From positions 135,772,919 to 135,836,918 of the forward strand of contig CAMZMU010000052.1 in the NCBI GenBank assembly GCA_947311845.1: a stretch of 64,000 nucleotides of DNA. The letters run 5' to 3'. The translations under genes were made by a program, and so were the position numbers. This DNA is from Poa pratensis. Lineage: Eukaryota; Streptophyta; Magnoliopsida; Poales; Poaceae. Below, one piece after another: positions 30,365-42,700 of the stretch; the first letter of the stretch is position 1; each line of letters opens with the position of its first letter. The notes under the pieces are model-generated. The model was given only the letters and a program-made list of their open reading frames with translations. It had not been told where the DNA came from and did not search any database.

Positions 30365-32021
30365 GTGTGCCAATGTGAAAAGACAATTAACTCTGAAACG
30401 GCCCCGCCAAAGGAGATAATACCACCGGAAAAAGTTGAGATATGTTTGAAAAATATATCGTGTGGACCGCCACAGCCGCCTAAATTGCGAGATGACTATG
30501 ATCGTGTTATTGAGAAGACAATTAGTCAAGAGAAGGAGGAGAAGGAGGCGGCATATCGCCTAAAGAGGGAGCGGATGCAGACGGCAAAATGCGGGAAACA
30601 AGTGGCCCAGCTCGGAGAACAGGCAAATCAGTCGATCCCCCCGCTCAAGGTGATGCCCGATAAGGAAGTACACCACGATACTGGCACCATAGGCGACCCC
30701 ATAGAGTATCAGTATGCATGGACATATGTCTACGCGAGGTCCCTAGTCAGACCGGAGCAGATCAATTCTCTAACAACACAATTGCGTCGATTGCATCAGT
30801 GGTACGAGAACGCCGCAGCGGCCGGGCATGAGTTCTTCTGGGCGTCATATAAGAAAGAGCATTACTTCACGGATGACGCGATGTATATTCCGTTTTCTGA
30901 AAATTTTCAGTTATTCAATCAAGACGCCCTCGACAAAGCCCTCATCAGTTGCCATTGTTTGTAAGTGATTTACTTCTGCAATTTAATTAAGTCTCTAGCT
31001 CTGCTCGTTCATTATGCCGAATGAAGATTGTCGAATGCAGAGACCGCCGCATCTATGACACTGGGTTCATTGACCCATATTATATTCATGAAGTGACCGT
31101 AAATAAGCATCCCGCGGACACAGAGAAAAACTTGCTCTAGTGGTTAGTGAAACAAAATACCTGCGCAGAAATACTTTTTCCTTACGCCTTCAAGTGAGTG
31201 TTACTGTACCTTCTACACATTCTATTTTGCTTACTCGATGTTTAGTGTAATCGATGAGTCATGGACATATAAACGTGCACAGATTCCACTGGATTCTGCT
31301 AATTATTAGAGTTGACCAAGGAGTCGTTCAAGTCATGGACTCATTAAGGAAAGATATGGAGGAGTACCAAAGCTTGCAAGATATGCTCCAGAGGTAATTT
31401 CAATCATTATCGCTCTATATCGACCTCTTTCATTCATTTTCTGATATCAAGTAATTAATAACTTCTTTAATCATTTTCTTTTGGCGGGCAGGGTTTGGAA
31501 ACGATTCATCGTGAAGGTTCTAGGGAATTGGAAACCGGAGCTGTATTTTTATACCACCAAGGTAAGTAGTACTATATATATAGGTCCGCGCAACTCTTTA
31601 ATTCTAGTTTCAATACCATTATCATGCTTAATTATTATTTGATTAAATTCTATTTTTTGTAAAGTGGTTTCTGAGGCAGCCACAAGGGACTAATTTATGT
31701 GCATACTACGTTTTCGAGTACATGCGCTCTTTTGTCAGTGAGCGGAATAGAGAAGCCAGAACAACTGAAGTATGTATACACTATTCCCAATTTTTTATTA
31801 CCATATTGTGTTGAGTTCCATTCATAAACTATTTTTTGATGATTTCATATATATAGTTATAAACAACTCACATATTCATATTGATCTAGATGGATCGAAT
31901 GCGGGACCAGCTCATACCAACGAAGCGCCTAAAAGCAATGCAAGAAGAATTGGCGGGATTTTTGAACTCGGAGGTCCTGAAGAAAAGCAATTCAATTATA
32001 TTTTGCCTCCAATGTAATTGA
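30365..32021 (+). pseudogene. Ulp1-like (C48) protease part of CACTA B ORF2
   Basis: Exons 30365-30960, about 31024-31193, 31283-31393, 31492-31561, 31665-31769 and 31890-32021 are all bounded by good GT-AG sites. The catalytic residues expected for a Ulp1-type cysteine protease are in place: His in FHWILLI, Asp in QVMDSL, Gln in RQPQGTN and Cys in NLCAYYVFEYM. A TAG at 31138-31140 breaks the second exon. The upstream region (LVRPEQINSLTTQLRRLHQWYE) is the part that usually precedes the protease in plant transposon proteins. Ulp1-type domains are well known in CACTA and Mutator elements, but their substrate is not established. The CACTA A copy at 9320-10480 keeps the same residues. Confidence 0.7.
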
Positions 32022-32229
32022 CGTGATATCGACGTGTGAGAAACGTGATGTCGGTGTAGTATAAACTTGTGGGCTTATGTATGTATGAATCAAACGTGAC
32101 CTCGGTGTATTGTATACTTTATGTGTATGACTTGTCGTCTGCGCAACGTGATCTTCGTAAAAAATAATTAATTGGAAAACAAAAAATCAAAACCCCTAAA
32201 AAATAAATCAGCAGAAAAACAAAAAACAA

Positions 32230-32446
32230 AAATCTTTGGTCCCGGTTGGTGTTACCAACCGGGACCGAAGGGTCCCCGCCAGGCGCGCCCCACGTTGCCC
32301 ACGTGGAGGCCCATCCGTCCCGGTTCGTAAGCAACCGGGACGAAAGGCGCCCCCCCCCCCTTTTGTCCCGACCCTTTAGTCTCGGTTGTAAAACTGGGAC
32401 CAAAGGGCCTCTGGAACCGGGACGGATGGTTTTTTTTCTACTAGTG
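32230..32446. repeat. Right-end hairpins and TIR of CACTA B
   Basis: tctttggtcccggttggtgt with accaaccgggaccgaag at 32233-32270, a second hairpin cgtcccggttcgtaagcaac ending cgggacg near 32316-32342, then the terminal repeat ending ctactagtg at 32446. Confidence 0.88.
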
Positions 32447-32551
32447 TAGTGATGTTCCTTACATTCTTTACGAAGAAATTAAATAAGATATTGCTCCCTT
32501 TTGAAAATGGTAAAACAAAGATGTTAATTTAACTAGCGGGTAGATTATATG

Positions 32552-32633
32552 TTTTTTTTTAGAGAAAACGCAAAGACTTTGCGTTTCATTTCATTGAACA
32601 GGTAGACATCAAAGGTACAGGTACAACCTACAT
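32552..32633 (-). mobile_element. 5'-truncated LINE, about 80 bp, with 11-bp TSD
   Basis: A T run at its left edge (poly-A of a minus-strand insertion) is followed by 'agagaaaacgcaaagacttt' and 'gcgtttcatttcattgaaca', a LINE 3' end. It is flanked by gattatatgtt at 32543-32553 and 32634-32644, overlapping the T run as usual. Confidence 0.75.
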
Positions 32634-32877
32634 GATTATATGTTGAACCTACATGATTTATTGGATATGTTGATGTTCTTACTCGTAAAACAAAATTTCC
32701 TATTAGCGTCATTATTCATGAAACACCACAGTACGTATTTTCTCCGGTAGTGTCCCGCGGACATCTCTTAAATAACATTGGTGCATAAGTTAATTTTCCA
32801 AAAGAGAAAGTAACTATAAGTTTAATTAGTTCATTTTTTTCAAATTATCTGATAAACCATGGATAAGAGAGCCTCTT

Positions 32878-32897
32878 GAATTCTTTCGCAAAAAAAA
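32878..32897 (+). mobile_element. Ultra-short retroposon tail with 10-bp TSD
   Basis: Only gaattctttcgcaaaaaaaa lies between two copies of agagcctctt (32868-32877 and 32898-32907). 'ttctttcg' plus poly-A resembles the last bases of LINE transcripts, so this looks like a retroposition that copied only the tail. Confidence 0.6.
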
Positions 32898-33200
32898 AGA
32901 GCCTCTTAAATTAGATAAAGTGACACTTCTTACTTGGGTTTGCGTTGCGTCAAAGGATTCATTGGAGCGTTATTTATTGATAATATTTCAAAACGAAAGG
33001 AAATCTGTAGAAGAAGAATTTTTCGGACAAACACCTATTTGGAAATTAATATTTCATCTAAAGATAAACACGTAATTAACCAAGAACAATATTGGGTCTC
33101 GTTTTCTACTAATAACATGTATTAACACATTAGTAAGGGGATGCGAGCTGCTATGCGTTGGTTGTGAATTGATAGATGTTGTGAATGAAAGGAAGTTATC

Positions 33201-34938
33201 TTTTTTTTTTTTGAAACCGAAGGCAAAAGCTTTGCCTTATTCATTAATTAAGCAGAAGGTGTCCGGTTTATTAGAGGGAGAAACCGGGCGAAAACCATAC
33301 AACGAATACGACGGGGCAAAGCCCACACAACAACCACTCCACGGCCGGACGGCCAACAACACACCCTTGCCGGAGAGAAGAATCCGCAACTGCTATGGGA
33401 GGAGCAGGTACGGGACGCTCCGTCGCAGATGAAAGCGGCCACCACCGGGAGCCTCGACGACGAACAGCACCGAGAGCAACCTTGTCGCCCACACGACACA
33501 AGGAGAAACACCCTCGATGATGCAGAAAGAGTCGGAGCCGCCACCCCGACATCCAACTCTCCATCACGCCCTGCGCAAACCACCTGGACCACCTTCCGGG
33601 GCCGCCGCCCCGACATGCCACCGCCCGCACGCGAGCCACGACACCGCACGACTCGGTCACCCACAGCCCAAGCTGCACCAGGTAAGCCGCTCGCAGACCA
33701 CGGCCGCCGTACCAACATCCGGGGCCGCCGCCCCGGCCTAAAAGGCAACCGCCGCTGCCGCTGCCCAAGCAGCCTCGACAGCCTCGCCGCCAACACCCCC
33801 TTCCGGGACCGCCGTCCCGACATAGCACCGCTCGCAACCGAGCCACGACGCCGCACGAACCAGCCACCCGCAGCCCAAGCTGCCCAGGGAGAGCTGCTCG
33901 CAGACCACGGACGTCGTACCAACATCCGAGGCCGCCGCCCCGGCCTAAAAGACAGCCGCTGCTGCCACCGCCACACCAGTCTCGACACCCTCGACGCCAC
34001 ACTCCCGCAACCACAGGTCCCTCCGTCCGGACACACTTCAAGAACGATGCCCCCAAGGGGGAACATGACGCAGGACGCCACCACCGCCCGATCCCGGAAG
34101 ATCTAGGGTTTCCCCGAAGTGGCACGAGCAGAAGGCAGTCATCGCGTCTCGACGGTGCCTCCAAGGAGGGAAACCGACTGCGCCGGAAACCCGCAGCAGA
34201 GTTTTCGCTCGACGACGACATGCCCTGCGCCTGCCCGTGCAGCCCGACCGGCCAGCCGCCAATCACCACATCCAGCGTCCACACGCCAAGCTCCCAACGC
34301 CCTCCGCGGCACACCTCTGCAACGGAGTTGCAGGAACCAACCAGGGCTGCCACGCCCCGGCCAGCCTGCCTCCCGCCATGGCCCTCCGAGGCGGCCCGGC
34401 TCCGACACGGCCTCCACGCGACCTCCGCGTCGAGGAGAAGCCAGGCCGCCACATCCCCAGCACCATCGCGACCCCGGGGCCGCCGCCCCGGCGCTCCACT
34501 GGCATCCGCGCCACGCCCACAAGACCGGGACGGACCTCCCCACGCGCCGCCACAGCTCGGGCCCGACGGGCCCAGATCGGGCCCGCCAAGCCCACTGAAC
34601 CTGGCCACGACCGCAGACGCAGCGACGGCGCTGCCTCCTCCTTGCATCGCCGTCAGCAACCTGCGTAGCAGCCGCCTCCACCCGAGCCCGCCGGCTCGGC
34701 TTCCTCTGCCCCGGCCGCCGCCGCCCCCACGGGCCGGCCTCCCACCAGTCGAGGACGTCCCCTCCGGCCGCCTTTTGGCAGCAGCGAAGGGGTGCCGCCA
34801 CCGCCGCGGCCGATGCCGGCGACAGCAGCGGCAGGGCGCGCCGACGGGATCGATGAGCGGCGCTGGAACGTCGCCCCTAGCGCCGCCTGGGGGGGGGGGG
34901 GGGGGGGGGGGCGACGCGAGGGGAAAAGAGAACAGTCC
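33201..34938 (-). mobile_element. LINE-type non-autonomous retroposon with TSD
   Basis: The direct repeat aagttatctt at 33193-33202 and 34939-34948 flanks the insertion, which begins with a T run (poly-A on the minus strand) and 'gaaaccgaaggcaaaagctt', a LINE-type 3' end. The body is GC-rich, with long Pro/Ala/Arg/Gly ORFs in every frame that reflect composition, not a protein. Near its 5' end is a 23-base G run (34889-34911). No endonuclease or reverse transcriptase is present. A 'ctagggtttcccc' stretch near 34105 is shared in style with the element at 100-1287 (its 'cctagggtttccccc'), suggesting one family with leader and tail but no enzymes. Confidence 0.75.
34889..34911 (+). repeat. 23-base G homopolymer
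   Basis: An uninterrupted G run near the 5' end of the LINE-type element. Its exact length may be affected by sequencing. Confidence 0.9.
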
Positions 34939-34948
34939 AAGTTATCTT

Positions 34949-37220
34949 ATTCATCTCTATATGGTTAGTGAAGTATGTTGTTGCTGCAAAATATGTGAGA
35001 TGTCTCGTACTGTTTGTGTTACATTGCACACGACATGATTCTGGCAGCTTTCAATGTCTCGCAATGGGTCACAGTCCGAAAGGGTGATTGTGTGCAATGA
35101 GGAATTTGAATGTTCCCTATCAGCTACCTTGTGCATCGCAGTTCACAGTGCAGATGGCTGTATCTACGTTTGCGATGTGTCTTCTGCGTCGCGATCGGTG
35201 ACTGGTCAATGGCAACGAGCCCGGCCGTGTTCCTTGTGATGAGCCTTTTGGACCGTGTGCAATATGTAATTAGGGCATGTCGTCAATTAGCCCTTGTTGC
35301 AAGAAGAAGCTAGATGCAGAAGCCAATCCGGCCATGTATCAACAAAACTGAGAAATAATAATATCGTCACTTGGTGAGTCATCTTTCTTTTGGAACACGG
35401 CTTGGTCAGTCATCTGGCTCTTCACATTGCATCTAGCCATGGCCCATGGGATGCTAGGTGGCACACACTAATTAATTAAGGGTCATAATCCTGCTTCTTG
35501 TTGGATTAAATGCCGCCCTGCGTGCAGCAGGGAGCTTCTGGGGTCCGTGGACATCTGGTTCGCCTCCAGTTCGATCATCGGACTGCGCGCATATACGATC
35601 GATCGAGTAAAACACCTTCAGTCTATAGCCACCATGGCCGTGGAGCTTCTGTAGCAGCGAGCGGCATCCGATCTAGAAGAACAGTCAGCGATCGATGGAT
35701 TGTGTACGTGGGGCGTGATTGAGTTGTGATGGACTCAATAATTTGGCATTCAAGCGCTGGGGCATACCCTAGCGACTCGATCGGTACGTTCCTCATGCGT
35801 GGATTTCCTCCATCGATCTCAGTGGAGTCACTGAAAGATGGATCAGCAGTGGCGCGCGTACGTGGGCACTGCTGTGGCAACCTCAATTGATGCCAATAAT
35901 TTGATGCTAACCCGAGCAACAACAGTCGTACCGGCACGGATGTTCAGACCCCAGAGGAGGTGCATCCATGCGCCTCTGTCTAGTGCTCTCTCATGCCTGC
36001 ATCATGGCGTTTGCAGCAGCGGCAACATCGAACAAAATAATTATTCAAGGATCAGGGGAGACGATAACGCAGATGCTGGGCCTGGGCTGCCTGGTGGCAT
36101 TTCTTTCATGGGAACATATCCTCTCTTTCGTACTGCTCGAGTGCTGGTACTTCTTTTTGCCAGTGATCGAGCATCAGTTTAATCGCAGAGACCGTCCCAA
36201 ATGTTTCTTCTTTTCCTATTCTTTGTGGTGGGTCGAATTAATCGGGTAGACAAGAAAATTTATTATGGGAGGGGAACAAGAGCAGAGAAGCAATGTAAAA
36301 TACTCCATGGCCCGTGTGTCTCCACGAGTCCAAAGTAGTACCACAGTGGTAAGCCAACCAGGAAGGCCCAGCGCAGGCGTACGTATAGGAGAGCCGATCC
36401 AAGCCCGCAGGCCCATACCAACTGACCTACATATATATTATTATTTTTCTTTCATGATCAGTATAAATGTACAGATCTTTATTAGCTCATCAAACAGTAG
36501 CTAGCGAGTAAGGTTATTGCAAGCTGTAAGTGTGCATGAGACTGTACGTTAACTCTGGTTTAAAATTTCCCTGCCGGCAGGTACTGCTCTTGCGGCGAGT
36601 CAGTAACGCGCTGTAGGCTTCAGCTCTTCTCGCAATCCTGCATGGCCGGCGTAATAGTGGGATTAGCCCTAGCTGTCTCCATTCACCTACAACCCTGCCT
36701 CCCATTTACCCATTCCACTGTTGCACTTGTAGTTGCCGTACTCCCAAACAGGGTCGCTGGATAGTTCGATTCCTGGAAGAAAGAGAGATCCCAAGGTGAT
36801 TTCAGCCGTTGGATGAGTAGTTGCTTTTCTATATATGTCTATACCGATATCGAGAACATAATTTTCTATGTTAACCGATTGCTGACTCGTTTAAGACAAT
36901 GGTAAAGAAGTAAAAGAGCCAATTCCACTTTTTACCACTCAGTTTCTCATCGTACACATTCGGAGTATACACTTCTCATCAAATGATTCAGAATTGAACA
37001 CTGACCTTTGTTCAAGTTACTGACATTTTTTATTAGTGTTGTGAAAGAATTGGTGGTGAAGGTTGTAAGATTAAATTTTGAGGACATGCTTGGCTTAGGC
37101 TTAAAGGTATTGGTGAATTATTTCGTAGAACATACAATCTTACTTTTAGTCATAAGGTTAGCTTAAAACACCATATACATGCAAGTTTACAAAAAAAAAA
37201 ACTTAAAGAAAAGTAGATTG
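34949..37220. other. Intergenic, no gene supported
   Basis: Small ORFs (for example 35054-35239 and 35838-36182) show no motif, no splice-linked partner and no repeat termini. This is probably decayed transposon or unique intergenic DNA. Confidence 0.5.
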
Positions 37221-37381
37221 TGATAGAATATGTGACCGTATCGTGTTTGTATAGGTATACGGTCATGTAGCGTGTATTCCTTTTGTATATGTCCGTGTTG
37301 TATGCGACTAGGACTCCTTGTAATCCTCCTATATAATGAGCAATACAAGGCACCACAATGTGTGGTTTCCCCTATCTTACA
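37221..37381 (+). repeat. Copia left LTR (161 bp)
   Basis: Starts tgatagaatatg (the right copy has tgttagaatatg) and ends ...cttaca immediately before the primer-binding site. Contains a TATA-like ctatataatgag near 37330. Confidence 0.85.
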
Positions 37382-37394
37382 TGGTGTCAGACGC
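37382..37394 (+). other. Copia primer-binding site
   Basis: tggtgtcagacgc, a one-base variant of the TGGTATCAGAGC site primed by initiator methionine tRNA, directly after the LTR. Confidence 0.75.
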
Positions 37395-37486
37395 AAAACC
37401 CTAGCCTAGGACCTACGCCGCCGCCTTCCGCTGCCTCCTCCGAAACCACCCAACCCTAACCCCCCTTCTCTTCCGCCGCCGCCGCC

Positions 37487-37847
37487 ATGAGCTCCGACGA
37501 TGAGCGCGAAGCCGCTGCCACCAAGCAGCGCGAGCTCGTGGCAGCCAAGGAGCTCGAGGACGCCCAGGCGAAATCTAGGGCCGCCGCCGCCAACAAGGAG
37601 ATCCCCCCGCCACTCAGGCCGTTGGCCTCTCAAGCATCAAGGGGCACGTCCCCGTGGAACTTGCGCTGGACACCGGCGTTCATCGCTAGTGGTGCACGTT
37701 TTTTCGGGTGGCCATCCGCAAGTACGCGCTCCTCGATCACCTCGACGGCCTCTCCCCGTCCTCACCACCGCCGGAGTAGTCTCTCCTAGATGCAACGGTG
37801 GTCTCTTGGATATACGGCTCGGTCTCCTTGCCGATCCTCGACGCCGT
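37487..37847 (+). pseudogene. Copia gag, N-terminal part
   Basis: Begins MSSDDEREAAATKQREL and continues through an Ala/Lys-rich region. After a frame change near 37650, blocks such as KYALLDHLDG and VVSWIYGSVSLPILDA, typical of copia gag (UBN2-type), can be read, with in-frame stops between. The gypsy-type element at 37848 interrupts it. It resumes at 44697. Confidence 0.65.
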
Positions 37848-39432
37848 TGATACGTCTCAAACGTATCCATAATTTTTGATGTTCCATGCTGATATTATAC
37901 CAATTGTTACATGTTTTGCATCCACTTTATATCACTTTTATACATTTTTTGGGACTAACCTATTAACAAGATGCCGCAGTGCCAGTTCCTATTTTCTGCT
38001 ATTTTTGTATTCCAGAAAAGCTAGTCAGGAAATATTCTCGGAATTGGACGAAATTTCACGGATGGACCTATTTTATCAGAACACACCTGAAGGTCCAAAT
38101 GAGCAACGAAGAGGAGCCACGTGGGCCCCACACGCACCCAGGGCGCCCCCCTGGCGCGCCGAGGGCACATGTGGGCCCCAGGGGGGTCGTCAGCCGCCGC
38201 CCTTTCGCCTAATTATTCCCCCCGATGCGAAAATCCTAAACACCCGAGCCATTATCCACGAAAAGTTCCAGAGGCGCCGCCGTCGTCAACCCTTGCTCGG
38301 GAGGGTCTAGAACCTCTTCCCGGCACTCTGCCGGAGAGGGGAATCATCACCGGAGGCTCTACATCACCATGCCTGCCTCCGGAGTGATGCGTGAGTAGTT
38401 CATCCTTGGACTACGGGTCCATAGCAGTAGCTAGATGGTTGTCTCTCCACTTTGTGTCATCATGTTTAGATCTTGTGAGCTCCCTACATGATCAAGATCA
38501 TATTATTGTAATGCTACATGTTGTGTTTGCTGGGATCCGATGAATATTGAATACTATGTCAAGTTGATTATCAATCTATCTTATATGTTATTTATGATCT
38601 TGCATGCTTTCCGTTACTAGTAGATGCTTTGGCCAAGTAGATGCTTGTAACTCCAAGAGAGAGTATTTATGCTAGATAGTGGGTTCATGCCTCCGGTAAT
38701 CTGGGAGAGTGACAGAAACTTCTAAGATTGTGGATGTGCTGTTGCCACTAGGGATAACCTAACGATGCTATGTCCCGTTAGGTCTATGTTTGTTTACATT
38801 ACGCACTTTACTTAATGCAATTATCCGTTGCTTGCAACTTAATACCAACGGGGACTCGGATGACAACCCGGCGGTGGATTATTAGTCATAGATGCTGTTG
38901 GATAACGGTCTATGTATTTGTCGTAATGCCCAATTAAATATCATAGTAGTCATCATGTCATATATATGCATTGTCATGCGCTCACTATTTGTCAATTGCC
39001 CAGCTGTAATTTGTTCACCCAACATGTTAGTTATCTTTTATGGAGAGACACCACTAGTGAACTGTGGACCCCGGTCCATTCTTTTACACTGATTAAACAA
39101 CCACAAACTGCAAACTGTTCCTTTTTCATTCTCTGCAATTTAATACTCATTTTCCACACCATACGTTTAATCCTTTGTTTTCAGCAAGCCAGTGAGATTG
39201 ACAACCTCACTGTTTCGTTGGGGCAAAGTAGTTTGATTGTGTTGTGTGCAGATTCCACGTCAACAGTCCAGACTCCCTGCAACAGCTATTTTTCTGCGCC
39301 GTTGACAACCTTCTGAAGAGTTGCTGCTCCTACTGGTTCGATAACCTTGGTTTCTTTCTGAGGGAAAACTTGCTGCTGACTATCATACCTTCCTCTTGGG
39401 GTCTCCCAACGAACGTGTGTTTCACGTCATCA
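37848..39432 (+). repeat. Left LTR of gypsy-type element 1 (1585 bp)
   Basis: Nearly identical to 43120-44691 apart from small indels and a diverged patch near 38045-38130. The size difference of 13 bp and the scattered changes indicate an insertion that is not brand new. Confidence 0.92.
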
Positions 39433-39443
39433 AGCTATTTTTC

Positions 39444-39461
39444 TGGCGCCGTTGCCGGGGA
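39444..39461 (+). other. Primer-binding site for tRNA-Asp, element 1
   Basis: tggcgccgttgccgggga is complementary to the 3' end of plant tRNA-Asp(GUC). It lies 11 bases after the LTR, the same spacing as in element 2. Confidence 0.8.
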
Positions 39462-39628
39462 GACAGCAGTCTTCTGCAAGGGGAGTTTCACGCTTCCAAT
39501 CTCTTTACTTTGTTTTTGTCTTGCTTAGTTTATTTTATTTTATCTTGTTTGCTTTCAATTATCAAAAACACAAAAAAATTAGTTACTTGCATTTAGTTTA
39601 TTTTCAGTTTTGTTTTCTGTTAGTTATC

Positions 39629-39760
39629 ATGTCTAGCCCTGTTCCAGTAGTAATGTCACCTGAAGAAGAGATTTCACTTTCAAGCAAGGGAGTGAGGAGA
39701 GTTTTAAAGATGCTTGGTCTAGAATATTTGAGTCCTATGCTAAAACTGAACCTAAAATGA
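39629..39760 (+). pseudogene. Short ORF remnant after PBS of element 1
   Basis: 43 codons, MSSPVPVVMSPEEEISLS..., at the position where gag would start. It ends early; downstream sequence has no long frame. Likely a gag relic. Confidence 0.35.
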
Positions 39761-42700
39761 CTTTAAGCCTTCTTAGTAGCTTTTATTTTGGTCTTGTTCT
39801 TTGCTACAGATATGCTTTAGATGCTGTGGTAGGAGGAGATTTCCTTCGTATGATGGGGATCAAGCTTTTAATGCTATAAAAAATTGATTACAATTTCTAG
39901 CCCTCCAATCACTAAAATTGATTGGTTTGACAAGCATAAATGATAGATTAAACTCTTGAAACAAATATATCTGGTCTAAAAGAAGGGTATAATCAGATTC
40001 GTGAACATTATGATAATGTGCCAGTAAATTTTGAACCATCGGGATGGATTCCCTCAGTAAAGTTGTTATCAATGGTGAAACTTTTCATCTCGCTGTGATA
40101 TCATGTCTGAATTCTGTTTAATGCCCAAGAAATTTATGATTCCTTAAATCTTTGGGAGCTTTCCAAATGTGAAGATTGATAACTTGGGTGATAATACATT
40201 AAATTACCAAGGAGTAGCGAAGGAGTATTTACAAAACTCTTAGGGATAACAATATCTATTGATTATGTTGTCATTGAATGTGCAGGAGTAGGACAAATTA
40301 CGCTTGGAAGATCTCTGCTGAAACGCTTTGGAGCAATAATAGATGGGCCAAGGCACTATGAATTTCGCCTCTTCACCTATGTGTAACCAAGTATTTCCTA
40401 AAGATAAGGTAAAGGTAAGAGAGCTAAGCGTAAGATGTTGATGCTTCTTCACTTGGTAATACTTGATGCATGCTTTGTGCCTAGCTAAAAGGCGTTAAAG
40501 AAAAGCGCTTATGGGAGGCAACCCATTATTTTTTTTCTGCAATTTTTCTTTTATTGAGTCAAGGAGTTTGTTTACTTCTGTAGCAACTCCTTTGTATCTT
40601 TATTTTCTCGCATTGTTGTGCCAAGAGTAGCCTCTAATGTTAAGATGATGCTTAATTTTGATTGCTGCGCAGAAACAGATTTTTGCTGTTCACTGTACGA
40701 AATTCCTAAAATCACCAGATTGTTAATTAAATCTGAAATTTTTTGTGCGTAATCTTTATGAATGTCTGAAACTTTCATTAGTTCAAGTTTTCGATCTGAG
40801 CGTCGTAAGTGCCTCGAAAAAATTCGTCTTTGCGGACTGTTCTGTTTTAGACAGATTATGCCTTTTTATTTTGCATTCTCTCTTTTACTAGTGTTGAGTG
40901 AAATTCTTTTTTGGGTGGAAGAGCTTCACATAACATCAGTGGCTGTAGCTAATGTTTAAAGTAACAAATCATATTGCGTCTTTATAGAACATGTGAGTTT
41001 TTGATTATGCACTAACCCTCTAATGAGATCTACTTTGAGTTTGGTGTGACGGAAGTTTTCAAGGGTCAAGAGAGAAGGATGATATAATAGGATCAAGAAG
41101 AGTGAAGAGCTTAAGCTTGGGGAGGCTCCCATGGATCTCCCCAGCATATTTCAAGAAGACTCAAGCGTCTAAGCTTGGGGATGCCCAAGGCATCCCCTTC
41201 TTCATCGTCAAAATTATCAGGTCATCTCTAGTGAAACTATATTTTAATTCTTTCACATCATATGTGCTTTTCTTGGAGCGTCTGTGTGTTTTTATTTTCA
41301 GTACTTTTATTTTCAATAAAGCTTGACTGGACCCTAGCATTCTTGATTGGGAGAGAGACACGCTCCGCTTTTTCATGAGAATACTCCTATTCTTCACTTA
41401 TATTTGTTGAGTATTCATATCTAGCGCTGTTCAGCTTTTAGCTCTTGTTTTCATGTATCTCTTGTCAGAGCTATTAGCTTTCTTTTGTAGAAAGTACTCT
41501 CTTGCTTCACTTATATTTGTTTGGAGAGTTGATGAAATAAATTGATTGGTGTTTGGTTGGTTCAGAAAATGTTGCATGTGGTAATTGGTATAAGGAAAAA
41601 CTTGCTTAATCTTGTAGATCACTAATGGATAACTTGATGCTTGTCAATTGTTTTGAGTTAACAAGTAGATCATGATTAAATTGTGCATCATGAGTTAAGC
41701 CTATTAGTGAAGAACTACCGTAAAGCTTGTTGAAAATTTGGTTTGCATCGGTGGTATCTCTAAGGTCTAGATATTTTCTAATAACAGGGTTTGGTTAACA
41801 AGGAAGACGGTATGAAGTCTTATAACGTTTGCAATATGTTTGTCATATAAAACTTGGTGTACGGGTTGATATTCTTGTTTGCTTACATAACCTTGCTAGC
41901 CTAAACTCTGTACTGAGAGGGAATGCTTCTCGTGCATCCAAATCCTTGAGCCAAAATCCATGCCATTTGTGTCCACCATAACTACCTATATGTGGTATTT
42001 CCTTGCCACTCCAAGTAAATTTTTCATGTGCTACCTTTAAATTATTCAAAATGTTATTATTCCCTTTTTGTGTCAATGTTTACTAGCTCATGAGGAATTA
42101 GTGTGGTTATTCTTTATTCTATTTGTCGATGGACTTTTACACCTGGACTAGTGGCATATACATCCGCTTATCCAATAACTTGCAAAAAGAGCTGGCAACG
42201 GGGTGCCCAGTCCCAATTAATTACAACTTTAACCAATTAATTCTCTTCACACTTTTGCCCTGATTCATCAGTAAGCAATGACAAACAGTGAAATACCTGA
42301 ATGTGTGTAAACCAAAGAGAAAGAGGGATGATCTGCCTTGCTGGTAGAAATAACGTCCTTCATGGGAGCCGCTCTTAAAAGTCCGTTCGACAGGTAGAAT
42401 ACTGTTCTCACCCGCTACCATTCGTTGACAATTAACAAACACCTCTCAAAAATAGATACTCCTCCATGGTATGTGATTGATGGAAGGCACCCGAGGATTC
42501 GGTTAGCCATGGCTTGTGTTAGCAAGGTTGGGAGGAGTATCAAATATTTTATGCAATCTCTATATGCTTTCAAAAACCTAAAAGCTCTAGCACATGATTT
42601 AATCCCTGCTTCCCTCTGCGAAGGGCCTTTCTTTTACTTTTATGTTGAGTCAGTTTTCCTATTCTTTCTGTCTTCCACAAGCAAACACTAGTGTCAACTT

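Larger units (their letters stand above)
22445..32446 (+). mobile_element. Near-complete CACTA (En/Spm) transposon B
   Basis: CACTAGTAGAAAAA at 22445 and its inverse ending at 32446, with TSD TAG at 22442-22444 and 32447-32449, define a 10,002-bp element. The 'ccatccg' strings just inside each end also match. Order: terminal hairpins, small coiled-coil/membrane gene, TNP2, antisense 130-codon ORF, palindromic TATA and hairpins, AT-rich tandem repeats, second gene (Transposase_24, DUF8039, Ulp1-like protease), terminal hairpins. TNP2 is open for 914 codons but its C-terminus is frameshifted, and ORF2 has stops, so it was autonomous recently or is only mildly decayed. Confidence 0.94.

Noticed and set aside
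33248..34801. Long overlapping ORFs (up to 462 codons) on both strands
   Set aside because: Open frames in all directions with Arg/Pro/Gly/Ala bias inside a GC-rich retroposon bounded by a target duplication. No domain; a composition effect.
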